Source: Chromera velia
Taxonomy: Eukaryota > Sar > Chromeraceae
DNA length: 10,766 nt
Direction: 5' to 3'
Assembly (NCBI GenBank): GCA_018398765.1
Contig: JAHBMJ010003289.1
Coordinates: 1,052-11,817, forward strand
A model generated the notes under the pieces. That model saw nothing but the letters and a program-made list of their open reading frames with translations, ran no database searches and was not told the origin of the DNA. Position numbers and translations under genes: made by a program. Below, in pieces: positions 1 through 7,504 of this stretch (positions within the stretch are counted from its first letter, which is position 1; every line of letters begins with the position of its first letter).

Positions 1-20
1 GGGGGGGGGGGGGGGGGGGG
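1..20. repeat. Homopolymer G run at the window edge
   Basis: The first 20 bases are all G and normal mixed sequence follows at once. A pure G tract exactly at the edge is more often a contig-end or sequencing artefact than biology. It has no telomere-like unit (no TTAGGG or TTTAGGG pattern). Confidence 0.9.
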
Positions 21-169
21 CATCTCAGTATATATCAAACATGCACACCCGTGAACGCCACCTGCAGAAATACGTGCACACAAACAGAAAGTCAGTCGAA
101 TCGCCAGAATACATATAAAAGCATGCATGCAAATACAACCTGTATCTTTAATTTGCATCAGAATGATAT

Positions 170-915
170 ATGAAAGCAGGAAGACTGAAATTGGGAAAGC
201 AATCGGACGGGCAGGAAGGCCGAAATCGGGAAGGCAATCAGGCAGCCAGGAAGGCCGAAATTGGAAGGCAGTCAGGCCGCCAAGAAGACCAAAATTGGAA
301 GGCAGGCATGTAGGCAGAAAGAACGAACTCTGGGAGGCAGTCAGGCAGGCAAGAAGGCCGAAATGGAAAAGCAGTCAGCATGGCAGGAATGCAAAACTCT
401 GGAAGGCAGTCAGGCAGGCAAGAAGGCCGAAATTAGGAAGCGTTAGGAGGAAACTTGGGCAGGAAGGAAGGCCAAAATAGGGAAAGCAATCAGGCAGGCA
501 GGAAAGCCGAAATTGGTAAGGCAACTGGACAGGCAGGAAGGCCGAAATTGCGAAGTCAGTCAGGCAGACAGAAAGGCCGAAATTTGGAAGGCATTGAGGC
601 AGACAGAAAGACCAAAATTTGGAAGGCAGTCAGGCAGGCAAGAAGGCCGAAATGGGAAAGCAGTCAGCATGGCAGGAATACAAAACTCTGGAAGGCAGTC
701 AGGCAGGCAAGAAGGCCGAAATTGGGAAGGCAATCAGGCAGGCAGGAAGACCAAAATTGGGAGCACGGCGAAGGCCCAAATTAGGAAGGCAATAGGGCGG
801 GCGGAAAGGCCGAAATTAGGAAGGCATTTAGCCAGACAGAAAGGCCAAAAGTTAGAGGGCAGTCAAGCAGGCAAGAAGGGCGAAATTTCGGAGGCAGTCA
901 GGCAGGTAGAAAGAA
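170..915. repeat. Degenerate 35-bp minisatellite
   Basis: About 20 tandem copies of a roughly 35-bp unit of the form GGCAGGAAGGCCGAAATTGG followed by GAAGGCAATCAGGCA. The GGCCGAAA core (or variants such as GACCAAAA) recurs at 218, 253, 287, 356, 425, 470, 505, 540, 575, 610, 645, 714, 749, 773, 808, 843 and 878. Most steps are 35 or 2 x 34.5 bases. A longer block is duplicated about 289 bases apart: the sequence from 361 reappears nearly unchanged from 650. The unit has no stop codon in any plus frame, so the long plus-strand open frames here are by-products. Because 35 is not a multiple of 3, each copy shifts the frame, which argues against coding. Copies differ by point changes and small indels, as in an ageing satellite. 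Confidence 0.93.
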
Positions 916-1275
916 ACATAGGCTCGGCACGTAGGGGCGCTGCTCCCTTTCGCAGTCTGAAGACTGCGGCCTTAACGAAAATGCAAAGACCTACCTCTGG
1001 AGGAGTTGAGGAAGGAGTGGGACATAAAACAAGCATCTCCTGGAGGAGACCCACGACCTGCAAAGAGCAGAAGAGGGGGGCAGGGGTGAACAACATATGT
1101 AAAGGGAGACGGCAGTTTTGTGTCTTGCCGAGGGCAGACCGGTCAGTCATTCAGAAACCACAATAGCTAGGTTGCAGCCATACAGGGACACTTACAGACA
1201 TCGTATAAAGCCTTCTGCATGCACCAAGAAGGCTCATCTCTGCAAACAAAATTTTTTCAATTCCCTCACTGGGAG
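916..1275. other. Spacer with no recognisable gene; small hairpin at 951-968
   Basis: I see no gene here. The only structure is a perfect 8-bp inverted repeat, CGCAGTCT at 951-958 and AGACTGCG at 961-968, with a 2-base loop. Both strands have short open frames, but they read as low-information sequence and match nothing I recognise. Confidence 0.6.
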
Positions 1276-1476
1276 GGGGGGGTGGACCCTCTCGCAGGGG
1301 TACAAAACGACGTAATTCGGTACCCTTGCTCTGCAGGTTTACATCCAAAATGTGTTTAGGAGTGTTTCCTAAACATGTTTTGAACGTAAACCTGCAGAGC
1401 AGGTCGGACCCCCCCCCCTCCACCAGGAGTACCAAATTGCATCGTTTTGTACCCCTGCGAGAGGGTCCACCCCCCC
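1276..1476. repeat. Fold-back (long inverted repeat) element
   Basis: The stretch is nearly self-complementary. Its outer 35 bases on the left (1276-1310, starting GGGGGGGTGGACCCTCTCGC) are the exact reverse complement of 1442-1476. Homology continues inward: TGCTCTGCAGGTTTAC on the left (from 1328) pairs with GTAAACCTGCAGAGCA on the right. It ends at a small loop between TTTAGG (to 1360) and CCTAAA (from 1369). The right arm carries about 23 extra C-rich bases that the left arm lacks. There is no coding capacity. The form fits a fold-back or MITE-like non-autonomous DNA element, but I find no convincing target-site duplication. A weak inverted similarity (ATTCC/GGAAT) continues just outside both ends. 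Confidence 0.85.
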
Positions 1477-2760
1477 TTTTGCTGGTGGAATGACACAAAA
1501 CGAACTAACCTGATTGAGTGATCCAAACAAGTCCAACAACCCTTCTAGTTGTCGGACAACTCCTTTGCACCAAGGCAACCAGGCCCATGAGCAACCAGAG
1601 GTGTCCAGCCAACACAGATACCGGAGGGGGACAAAACTCCGGAATCTGTAACCCCTACAAAAATAAGGTTCTGAAATAAAAAGCTGAACACGATTTCGTC
1701 ATTGTCAAGCCTTCCAATACAATCCAATGGAACGCTTGACAACGAGATTTTGTGGATAGAGGCCCATTCTGTTGACCTGACTTTCTGAATAGAGGAGAAC
1801 TTTCTGAAGACCTGACTAAAAATTTTTTAGATCGGCATTTTGATGGGTCAGCGCACAGCTGGGAAGTGCTTTTTAGCCTTGGTAGCCGGCCAGACCCTGG
1901 CTCGCAACGCGTAGCTTGCCTTCCGGGGCCATCACATGGTTGGCCAATCTAAAATCGGCTCCCAAAATCGGCTTTCCGTCGAATGTTTCAAGTCGATCAG
2001 AGCATAACCTAGTACCGCTTCTCTCCCATCACACAGACTTGCTCTCCAGCGATGAAAGTAGGCTTTATCGAAAGCCCAGAGGATTGGTTTCTTTACTTTT
2101 TCTTGGATTTATGACATTCACCCTACTGGTTGCCCTAAGAGGGCAATTTCGATCTTCCATCACGAAGGGCACGGCCTGTCTCCACGTAAAAGGGCCTACA
2201 AAGTTGCCCCAGTAAAGCTTCCATTGAATCTTTTCCATGCGTATGCTCTAACAAGCTCTAGATGAGGAGCTGGAAAGGCTTTCTGGATGAGGGGGCCAGC
2301 TCTGGGTAGCCAGAAGGTGAGCCACTTTATGAATTTTTGCATATCTGTGCTGCAGGTCAGACTGAGCCTTTCTCGGAGGACCGTTTGTCGGTGCTTGGGT
2401 TTTGTAAGGAAGCATTACGGCTGGTAATCTCGGATGATCTGAAGTTGTGGGAGTGAGGCGCAGCTCTTGTTTGCATGAGAATTTGGAGGTAGGGCTCCTG
2501 GGTGGACTAAGACCCAGTGGCCAGTGCCGGGCCTCACCCAGAAAAAACAAGAACGCTATGATGGCCGGTCGTGGGCAAGGCCCTCTGGCTAGAGGCCATG
2601 GATCGATCAGGCTTTCAGAAGCTAAGCATTTACCTCTTGCACGGTCATAGTGCTCAACATTTGTTTGGTTGAACTGCTTTCTGTGGGTGTTAAATCGGCA
2701 GATCTGTTTGCGGACATTCATTCTTACCTTTCATGGGGGTTACCCGCTATGTGCTCCCTC
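1477..2760. other. Unassigned region without a recognisable gene
   Basis: The longest open frame is on the minus strand, 2248-2721, about 157 codons. Its predicted protein is rich in Pro, Ser, Arg and His and contains no motif I know. A second minus-strand frame overlapping 2213-2410 looks about equally protein-like. I therefore cannot say whether either is real. A decayed repeat, or an exon of an unspliced gene, are both possible. The stretch also contains the hairpin listed separately at 1702-1742. Confidence 0.5.
1702..1742. repeat. 15-bp stem hairpin
   Basis: TTGTCAAGCCTTCCA (1702-1716) is complementary to TGGAACGCTTGACAA (1728-1742) with one mismatch and an 11-base loop. Pairing continues partly outside the stem (TTTCGTC against ACGAGA). 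I cannot say whether it is a transposon end, an RNA hairpin or a chance palindrome. Confidence 0.75.
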
Positions 2761-3110
2761 CTTACATCAGTGTACGGATTCGGCGTATTCCATTAGAAGT
2801 AAAAGTTAGCTTGTTTGTGCATTACACTGCGCATTGTCATATGCCTGCAAAGTCTATAATCACTCTCCAACATATCAACATACTATAACTCTTTCACCTC
2901 ACTCACGTCCAACAATTTCTAATATACACACCACAAACCTATTAAACCTTATCTTTAAAAGTTGTTCATACTTTCGTGCAGGTAAAAAACAATAAATAGA
3001 ATCATTCTAAGTGTTTTAAAGACTTAGTTTTTTATATAAAATTTAGTGTGATATATAGAAAATTAAAAGTCACTTTCTAGTACAAAAGTTTCAATTGTTA
3101 GTACAGTCAG
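2761..3110. other. AT-rich stretch, no gene seen
   Basis: Base composition turns clearly AT-rich here compared with both sides. There is no open frame of note and no repeat unit. It borders the truncated 3' end of the gypsy element. It also holds CAATTGTTAG at 3092-3101, the same 10 bases found at the LTR/primer-site junction at 6625-6634. Confidence 0.6.
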
Positions 3111-3458
3111 TTACATCAAGACGAATCTGCGCATACGTGGAGACATCAGGCGGTCAGCAGACACATTGACATACTTGAGAGATTCATGATCGGACCACAC
3201 CTTGGTTATATGACTGACATATGGTCTTCACGATTTCACAGCAAACACACATGCAAGAAATTCTTTATCTCTAATGGGATACTTCAATTCTGCCTGTGAC
3301 ATTCTGCGTGAAGCAAATGCACACGGACGGAGCCATCCAGTCTCAGGGTTTTCTTGCATGAGTGCGTCAGCAAGCGTCTCTGTCGATTCACACGTATTCA
3401 CAAAGATTTTAAATGAATGTGCAGAATCAGGGATGTACAGCTCTACTGTATTCCTCAC
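3111..3458 (-). pseudogene. RNase H domain of gypsy-type Pol (broken)
   Basis: In retroelements RNase H removes the RNA strand of the RNA-DNA hybrid during reverse transcription. The sequence reads CAFASRRMSQAELKYPIRDK followed by EFLACVFAVKS, which matches the family pattern of AFASR-x-LS-x-AE-x-NY-x-x-x-x-KE. A TGA at 3228-3230 stands where a conserved Trp is expected. The frame then resumes with the motif WSDHESLKY and ends at a TAA (3111-3113). The conserved first Asp of the TDAS motif is replaced, since the sequence reads TCES, so the active site is incomplete. The Glu of DKE and the Asp of WSDH remain. The domain is out of frame with the reverse transcriptase by one base near 3459. Nothing resembling integrase follows. 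Confidence 0.88.
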
Positions 3459-4272
3459 ATTCCTTTACCGCCTCAAAGCTCTCTTCTTCTTTCTTTCCCC
3501 ACTCAAACCATTTATCTCCCCTCAGCAATGTATACAGAGAACCTGCCTTTTCGCTGAAGCGAAGCATAAAACGTCTCACCCAATTTGTAAAACCAAGGAA
3601 AGAAAGCATATCGTTCTTGCTCTTAGGGGTGGGCCACTTACTGACTTGTTCAGTCTTGCTCCTCTCTGGATGCACCCCCGTCTGCGAAATCTTCAGTCCC
3701 AGAAAAACGACTTCAGTCTGTATGAAATGACATTTAGAGAGCTTTGCCTTTATACTGTTCTTACCGAGCAACCCCAACACAATCCGTATGTGTTTTTTGT
3801 ATTCCTCTCTAGTACGTGAATAGATAAGAATGTCATCAAGAAAGACAGACACAAAACGATCGAGGCACGAACAAAGAACATACTGAATCACTCTCATTCT
3901 ATGCGGTGGGGCGTTCGTCAACCCAAAAGAGACGACCAGCCACTCAAAGGAACCATAACGAGTCATGAAAGCTGTCTTTGGGATATTCTCCTCCCTCATT
4001 CTCATCTGATGGTAGTACTGACATAAATCCAGCATCGTGAAAAAGTGTGCCTCATGTAGACGATCAATCAATTCCTGAGGGTGAGGGAGAGAATATTTAT
4101 CTTTGATCGTTATTTTATTTAGTCCAGTATAGTCATAGCACATATGCATGGTGCCGTCTTTTTTCTGGACAAAAAAGATCGGGACAGCGTATAGAGACGC
4201 TGACGGACAGATAAATCCTTGCTAAAGATACGCATCTATCTGCCTTCTCAGTTCATCTAACTCAATCTCTGA
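3427..4272 (-). pseudogene. Reverse transcriptase domain of gypsy-type Pol (broken)
   Basis: This would copy the element's RNA into DNA. The open part (4149 down to 3427, about 240 codons) begins within the motif KKDGTMHMCYDYTGLNK. It continues with motif A (TMLDLCQYYHQMRM, Asp near residue 41) and motif B (FGLTNAPP, near 75-82). The catalytic box FLDDILIYS is near 103-111, at about 3843-3817. The thumb/connection region follows (VFLGLKIS, then WPTPKSKNDMLSFLG). Gypsy elements usually have YIDD or YVDD, so FLDD is a variant, but both metal-binding Asp residues are kept. The frame extends upstream through QGFICPSASLYAVPIFFVQK to a TAG at 4222-4224. Beyond that stop it continues as ELDELRRQIDAYL. 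The C-terminal end slips by one base into the RNase H frame near 3459. Inactive as it stands. Confidence 0.94.
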
Positions 4273-4366
4273 TCGACAAACGATAGGGCGCGCGGGCGGG
4301 AGGAGAATGACCTGGCTTAAGCTCAATTTTGAAATCCAAATCAGGTCCCCTTGAGGGAAGTAACTC
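4273..4366 (-). pseudogene. Reverse transcriptase N-terminal linker fragment (after the insertion)
   Basis: In a different frame from the rest of the transcriptase, this short piece reads PDLDFKIELKPG, then HSPPARAPYRLS. It matches the well-known stretch between protease and reverse transcriptase of gypsy elements (PP-A-R-x-PYRLS). It begins directly after the inserted inverted-repeat element and ends where the frame slips near 4272. It documents that the insertion landed inside pol rather than beside it. Confidence 0.85.
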
Positions 4367-4598
4367 CGTGGCCCATCCACTCTAGAAAAATTGGTAAGGG
4401 GTCTTCAGCTCGGGAATATGTGGTATTGAAGACTAGAGAAAATCAGCCTTCGATGGGTCAGATATTTTGATTTCAGCCGTGTTTTTTACCTAATTTGAGC
4501 CTTCGTGGGAAAGTTTGGCAAGAAGGGGGCAAAAAAGGGAAAATTTGGCAGGGGTCTTAAAGTTCTGGTACCAAAAATTGCTGAGTGGATGGGCCACG
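4367..4598. mobile_element. MITE-like terminal-inverted-repeat insertion nested in pol
   Basis: The ends are exact inverted repeats: CGTGGCCCATCCACTC (4367-4382) against GAGTGGATGGGCCACG (4583-4598). Looser pairing continues inward, as in AAATTGGTA against TACCAAAAATT. The flanks, AGTAACTC at 4359-4366 and GGCAACTC at 4599-4606, are an imperfect 8-bp direct repeat and probably a target-site duplication. The Pol coding sequence is cut at exactly this point: on the minus strand GAGTTGCCC precedes the insert, and GAGTTACTT resumes after it. There is no coding capacity. The interior holds a direct repeat (GGGAAAGTTTGGCA, GGGAAAATTTGGCA) and a small inverted repeat (GTCTTCA/TGAAGAC, 4401-4433). 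The size, ends and duplication suggest a non-autonomous hAT- or Mutator-like element. The superfamily is an inference. Confidence 0.85.
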
Positions 4599-5257
4599 GG
4601 CAACTCTTTCAATCGATCGGGAAAGAGAGTCGCATAATTAGCTACAATTTCTTTTATATCAAGCGCAACCTCAACATCCGGTCAAGAAAGAAATTTACGC
4701 ACATCTGATAAGTCAGAGGCCGACCAAGCAGGATGATCAGACGGAAGAGAAGATACAAAATCAGAACCCAAAATTCCCCCATCATTCATTCTTCCCTTTC
4801 CTTTTCCCTCACTCACTTCAGTCATACAGATGTCGTAGGCAGGCCGGCGTGCCGTCTCCAATCGCACGAGATGACAGACGGCACCTCTCTTGATCGCTCG
4901 CTTGGCCTGCAAATGCAACACAATGGGAGGGCAAGGTCTATTTTCTACACACGCACCCCCCCTAAGATTCACTTCCTTGCTGTCAAAGAAGAAGCGAAGA
5001 GAAGAAGACCAGTGGCTGATTTCAGGTTGATAGACGTCACTCCATTTGCATCCAAGGATGATGTCGTAGCCATCCAGATCAGCAAGCAATGCACCGACTG
5101 TCTCCTGATACTTCTGAATTCGGAGGGGCACAGCAGGTGCATACTCACTGACCTCTCGTCTCCTCAGCTCCTTCACGGCGACCCGGCAGTTAAGAGGAGT
5201 ACCAAACCACTCGGTCTCCTTCGACCACGACGTCGTCATTTGCGCTTCGGTGTCTAA
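4599..5257 (-). pseudogene. Aspartic protease (retropepsin) and linker of gypsy-type Pol (broken)
   Basis: The protease would cleave the Gag-Pol polyprotein. The frame starts after a TGA at 5258-5260 with LDTEAQMTTS. The family motif is DTGA (or DSGA), so the catalytic Asp is present (5252-5254) but the flap-supporting Gly is Glu here. Downstream, GYDIILGCKWSDVYQPEISH matches the C-terminal ILG signature of these proteases with its following hydrophobic strand. The frame runs past a TGA at 4682-4684 into PDVEVALDIKEIV and TLFPDRLKELP, the usual linker towards reverse transcriptase. It is then cut by the inserted element at 4598. The join with the upstream nucleocapsid region needs a frameshift near 5258. 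Confidence 0.88.
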
Positions 5258-5831
5258 TCATCCTCATCCCGGCTATCCGTTTGGATCCAGCTGTATACGC
5301 TGGTGATCCATGCCCCCGACGCTGAGGAGATCCACCGAACGATGGAGACTGTGCGCGTCCCTCACTTCTCCTTTCAGGCGACATCGGTGACCCCGGACTG
5401 ACACCTCGCCGACCAGACCTGCCTCCCACTCCCGACGACTGGGCCTCCTGACTGGCGAAAGGATGCGGAGATGGATAGGGGGTTGATGCTCGCCAGGGGT
5501 AATCCGGAGGCTGCCGGGGGGACTGGAAAGATCTGGTCTGGGACGTCCAGATGGTTCGCATGTGTGGGGGCAACTGGGGTCCGTTGCCGTACTGCCTAAC
5601 CTGATGGTCCAGCTCTCCACATAGCAAACAACGATGCAGTCTCTATCTGTTATCCCACACTGCCTATGGAATCGCGGGGTGACGTGGTGGCAACCCCATA
5701 GGCCTCCGAGGAGCACCACACCCACATAATTCCATTGGCGCCAGTCCTGTTGGGTTGATCGGCTCCAATACTGTAGGCGTGGGCATGTTTCTCCACCCCC
5801 ACTGGCCTTTACGAGAGCTGACATCCTGCAG
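5258..5831 (-). pseudogene. Gag C-terminal nucleocapsid region with damaged zinc knuckles
   Basis: After the TAG that ends the main gag frame (5832-5834), coding continues in the same frame, with phrases such as TVLEPINPTGLAPMEL, until a second stop near 5670. It then slips. In one shifted frame CGITDRDC looks like the remains of a first zinc knuckle. In the next, HRCLLCGELDHQVRQY is a nearly perfect CX2CX4HX4C knuckle (5630 down to 5589) whose last Cys is Tyr. Zinc knuckles bind the element's RNA during packaging. The rest (to about 5260) is a Ser-, Pro- and Arg-rich tail such as SFQSPRQPPDYPW and RRGVSPGSPMSPERR, typical of low-complexity Gag tails. At least two frameshifts break the region. 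Confidence 0.82.
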
Positions 5832-6560
5832 CTAGAGCTCATTGTCAAGGGCCTTCTCCATCGTTTCCTCCAAAGTGATGGGTTCTGCTCGGTCCGTCTC
5901 GTACCTGATGACAGGAGGCAATCCCTCGATGTAGTCATCAACTAAATCCAACTCGTTGGCTCCTGGGATCTTCAGAGCGAGTGCAGAGAAATCCTCGTTG
6001 TAGTCAGTGACGGACTTTTTGCACATGAGGGTGAGAACCTTCCTCCTCGCCTTCCTCCGCTCATGCTTCTCCTTGTACCTCCCTCTCAGCACTTCATACA
6101 GTGCTGGCCAGTCCGTAAAACCCTGTCTACGCTTCACCCTCAAGTCAAACCAGTTCCTCAAGGGTGCAGACAGAAAAGTCTTAGCGATTCCCAGTTGACG
6201 ATGATGAGGGACTTGAGCGTTGATGAAGTAGTCATCAGTGTCCATGATGAACCTCTCCGTTTGGTCGCGGCGTCCAGTAAACGTCTCCGGTTTCACCAGA
6301 GTGATGCGAGGCACCTGCTCACGTTCTTCAACTTCAGGGCCCTGAGGTGCAGCAAGAGGAAGTGCACCTTCAGCTGGAAAGACAGGCTGTGGAGCAGCGA
6401 TAGATTGAGCTGCGACCACACCTGAAAGAATCTGCTGGATCTGCTGGTTACTCTCCTGTAAAGCTGCAAAGCCTTGCTGCAGTGTCATGAAGCCCTGCTG
6501 AAGGTTCTGCAAGGCATTTTCGACCTGCTCAGAAGTCAATGGAACGGGAACCGGTTCCAT
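5832..6560 (-). pseudogene. Gag capsid protein of the gypsy-type element
   Basis: Gag builds the virus-like particle in which the element is copied. The 242-codon frame starts with MEPVPVPLTSEQ at 6560, about 40 bases downstream of the primer-binding site, which supports this start. Residues about 15-45 form a Gln-rich amphipathic helix with a repeated LQQGF motif. Residues about 88-215 match the retrotransposon gag core: KPETFTGRRDQTERF, then FLSAPLRNWFDLRVKRR, WPALYEVLRGRYKE and DYIEGLPPVIRYE. The frame ends in DNEL and a TAG. Clear gag-like sequence continues in frame beyond it, so the stop is probably a CAG to TAG change rather than the true end. The gag core itself is uninterrupted, making it the best-preserved part of the element. 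Confidence 0.92.
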
Positions 6561-6601
6561 TGAGAAAACTCAATCTGAAGACACTGAGAGAATCAAAACC
6601 T

Positions 6602-6626
6602 GTTCGGAACCTGGCTCTGGTAACCA
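6602..6626 (-). other. tRNA primer-binding site
   Basis: Two bases inside the putative LTR end, the minus strand reads TGGTTACCAGAGCCAGG and continues to CCGAAC. The plus strand therefore ends in CTGGCTCTGGTAACCA, as expected for the acceptor stem plus CCA of a tRNA. It is preceded by GTTCGGAACC, like a T-arm. The similarity to TGGTA-x-CAGAGC sites points to an initiator-Met-type primer with one inserted base. The tRNA identity is an inference. Confidence 0.72.
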
Positions 6627-6628
6627 AT

Positions 6629-6759
6629 TGTTAGCTATATACAGGGCTCTCTGAACTCTAATAGTTAAGATGAACATTCGAGTTCAATGGCTATAAGTGT
6701 CGTAGAAAGTCTGATCTAGGAGAGTTGTCCTGTTAATTTATCAGTTAGATGCTACCACA
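6629..6759 (-). repeat. Putative 5' LTR, about 131 bp
   Basis: On the minus strand this stretch begins TGTGGTAGC and ends GCTAACA, which gives the TG...CA ends of an LTR with a short inverted repeat (TGTxxTAGC against GCTAACA). It sits directly upstream of the primer-binding site, so the inner end is well supported. The outer end at 6759 is chosen only because of the matching terminal repeat. No second copy is present to confirm the length, and 131 bp is short for this family. Confidence 0.6.
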
Positions 6760-7377
6760 TCAAATTGAATCAAGCGTGCATGCAGGCAGACTCATCAATT
6801 CCGACGTCAGGCCACGTCAGAATTATACAGGCCGTCACTCATAGCGCCGCCGTGCCGCCACGCTGCCACGCCTTGAGCCCGTCGCCCAGGGTTGCTTTTC
6901 TGGTCGGTAATAGGTCTAGTCTACCGGCAATTGCCGGTAACCGGTAATAGCCTCAGTCTGCCTTCCTTTTACCGATAAAAAAAATAATAAAAATTAGGGT
7001 CCCCCCAAAAAAATTTCGCCTGCGGCGCCAACCTTCAAAAACATGTTTTTAAGTGTTTATTGGCATTTGAAAAGCCTATTCACACACAAAAAAAAATATA
7101 TAAAAATATTTAAAAAATATAAATTTTTAACTGCTTCACCCCTATAAGTGGCAAAAAGTTCTAACAGCTCTATGACAGTGTCTGTCCAACAACTACTCTC
7201 TTTTTTGACTTTGCTTCATCTTTCATTGTTCTGCTTCTCTGTCTATCAGGTTTTGACCATCGTTAGAGAGCGATCAAAGTAAAAGATGGAAAAAGTCTAC
7301 TTCTTTCTGAAAAACGAGGAGATGCTGCTCTTGTCAGAGTTTCTGGCCCACTTTTTTTTTAGTCCAGCCTATCATAC

Positions 7378-7380
<3 letters not shown>
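6760..7380. other. Intergenic stretch with palindromes and an AT-rich block
   Basis: No gene is seen. The left part (6780-6900) is GC-rich with the short direct repeat ACGTCAG. A perfect 18-bp palindrome lies at 6922-6939 and a perfect 14-bp palindrome, AAAAACATGTTTTT, at 7037-7050. The part from about 6970 to 7135 is AT-rich with A and T runs. A short plus-strand frame starting at 7286 only runs into the GA repeat and is not convincing. Confidence 0.55.
6922..6939. repeat. Perfect 18-bp palindrome TACCGGCAATTGCCGGTA
   Basis: The sequence equals its own reverse complement over 18 bases. It is flanked by two copies of CGGTAATAG (about 6905 and 6942), so the whole block is built from CCGGTA-type units. 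It could be a protein-binding palindrome or the centre of a decayed inverted repeat. Its function is unknown. Confidence 0.8.

Positions 7381-7467
<87 letters not shown>
7381..7467. repeat. GA dinucleotide microsatellite
   Basis: About 43 GA units with one interruption (AAA near 7438-7440). Open frames reading through it encode only alternating Arg-Glu or Ser-Leu and are not genes. Confidence 0.98.
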
Positions 7468-7471
<4 letters not shown>

Positions 7472-7504
7472 GGAGAGTCGCTCTCCCTGCCACAGGACTA
7501 AACA

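Larger units (their letters stand above)
3111..6759 (-). mobile_element. Decayed Ty3/gypsy LTR retrotransposon, lacking integrase and 3' LTR
   Basis: Read on the minus strand from 6759 down to 3111, the order is short LTR, primer-binding site, gag, zinc knuckle, protease, reverse transcriptase and RNase H. This is the gag-pol order of Metaviridae-type (Ty3/gypsy) elements. Integrase, which follows RNase H in this family, is absent, and I find no second LTR. The body carries in-frame stops at 5832-5834, 4682-4684, 4222-4224 and 3228-3230. Frameshifts lie near 5670, 5635, 5258, 4272 and 3459, and a 232-bp insertion sits at 4367-4598. It is a dead, truncated copy. The family assignment rests on the FLDD reverse-transcriptase box, the DTEA/ILG protease signature, the gag core and the RNase H motifs. 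Confidence 0.95.

Noticed and set aside
1-20. Telomere
   Set aside because: No repeated telomeric unit; only a single-base run.
170-915. CRISPR array
   Set aside because: The repeats are directly adjacent and degenerate, with no unique spacers, no leader and no cas genes, in a eukaryotic repeat context.
127-1166. Several overlapping plus-strand open frames of 60-217 codons
   Set aside because: They are produced by the 35-bp repeat, which lacks stop codons in all frames and shifts frame at each unit.
2248-2721. Minus-strand frame of 157 codons as a gene
   Set aside because: No recognisable motif, and another frame on the same strand looks just as protein-like. It is mentioned only as part of the unassigned region.
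3274-3819. Plus-strand open frames over 3274-3819, 4733-5257 and 6063-6425
   Set aside because: They are antisense to reverse transcriptase, protease and gag and carry no motifs of their own.
1838-4465. Shared GATGGGTCA words near 1850 and 4455 as evidence of two copies of the same inserted element
   Set aside because: Only about nine bases match and the surrounding sequence does not align.
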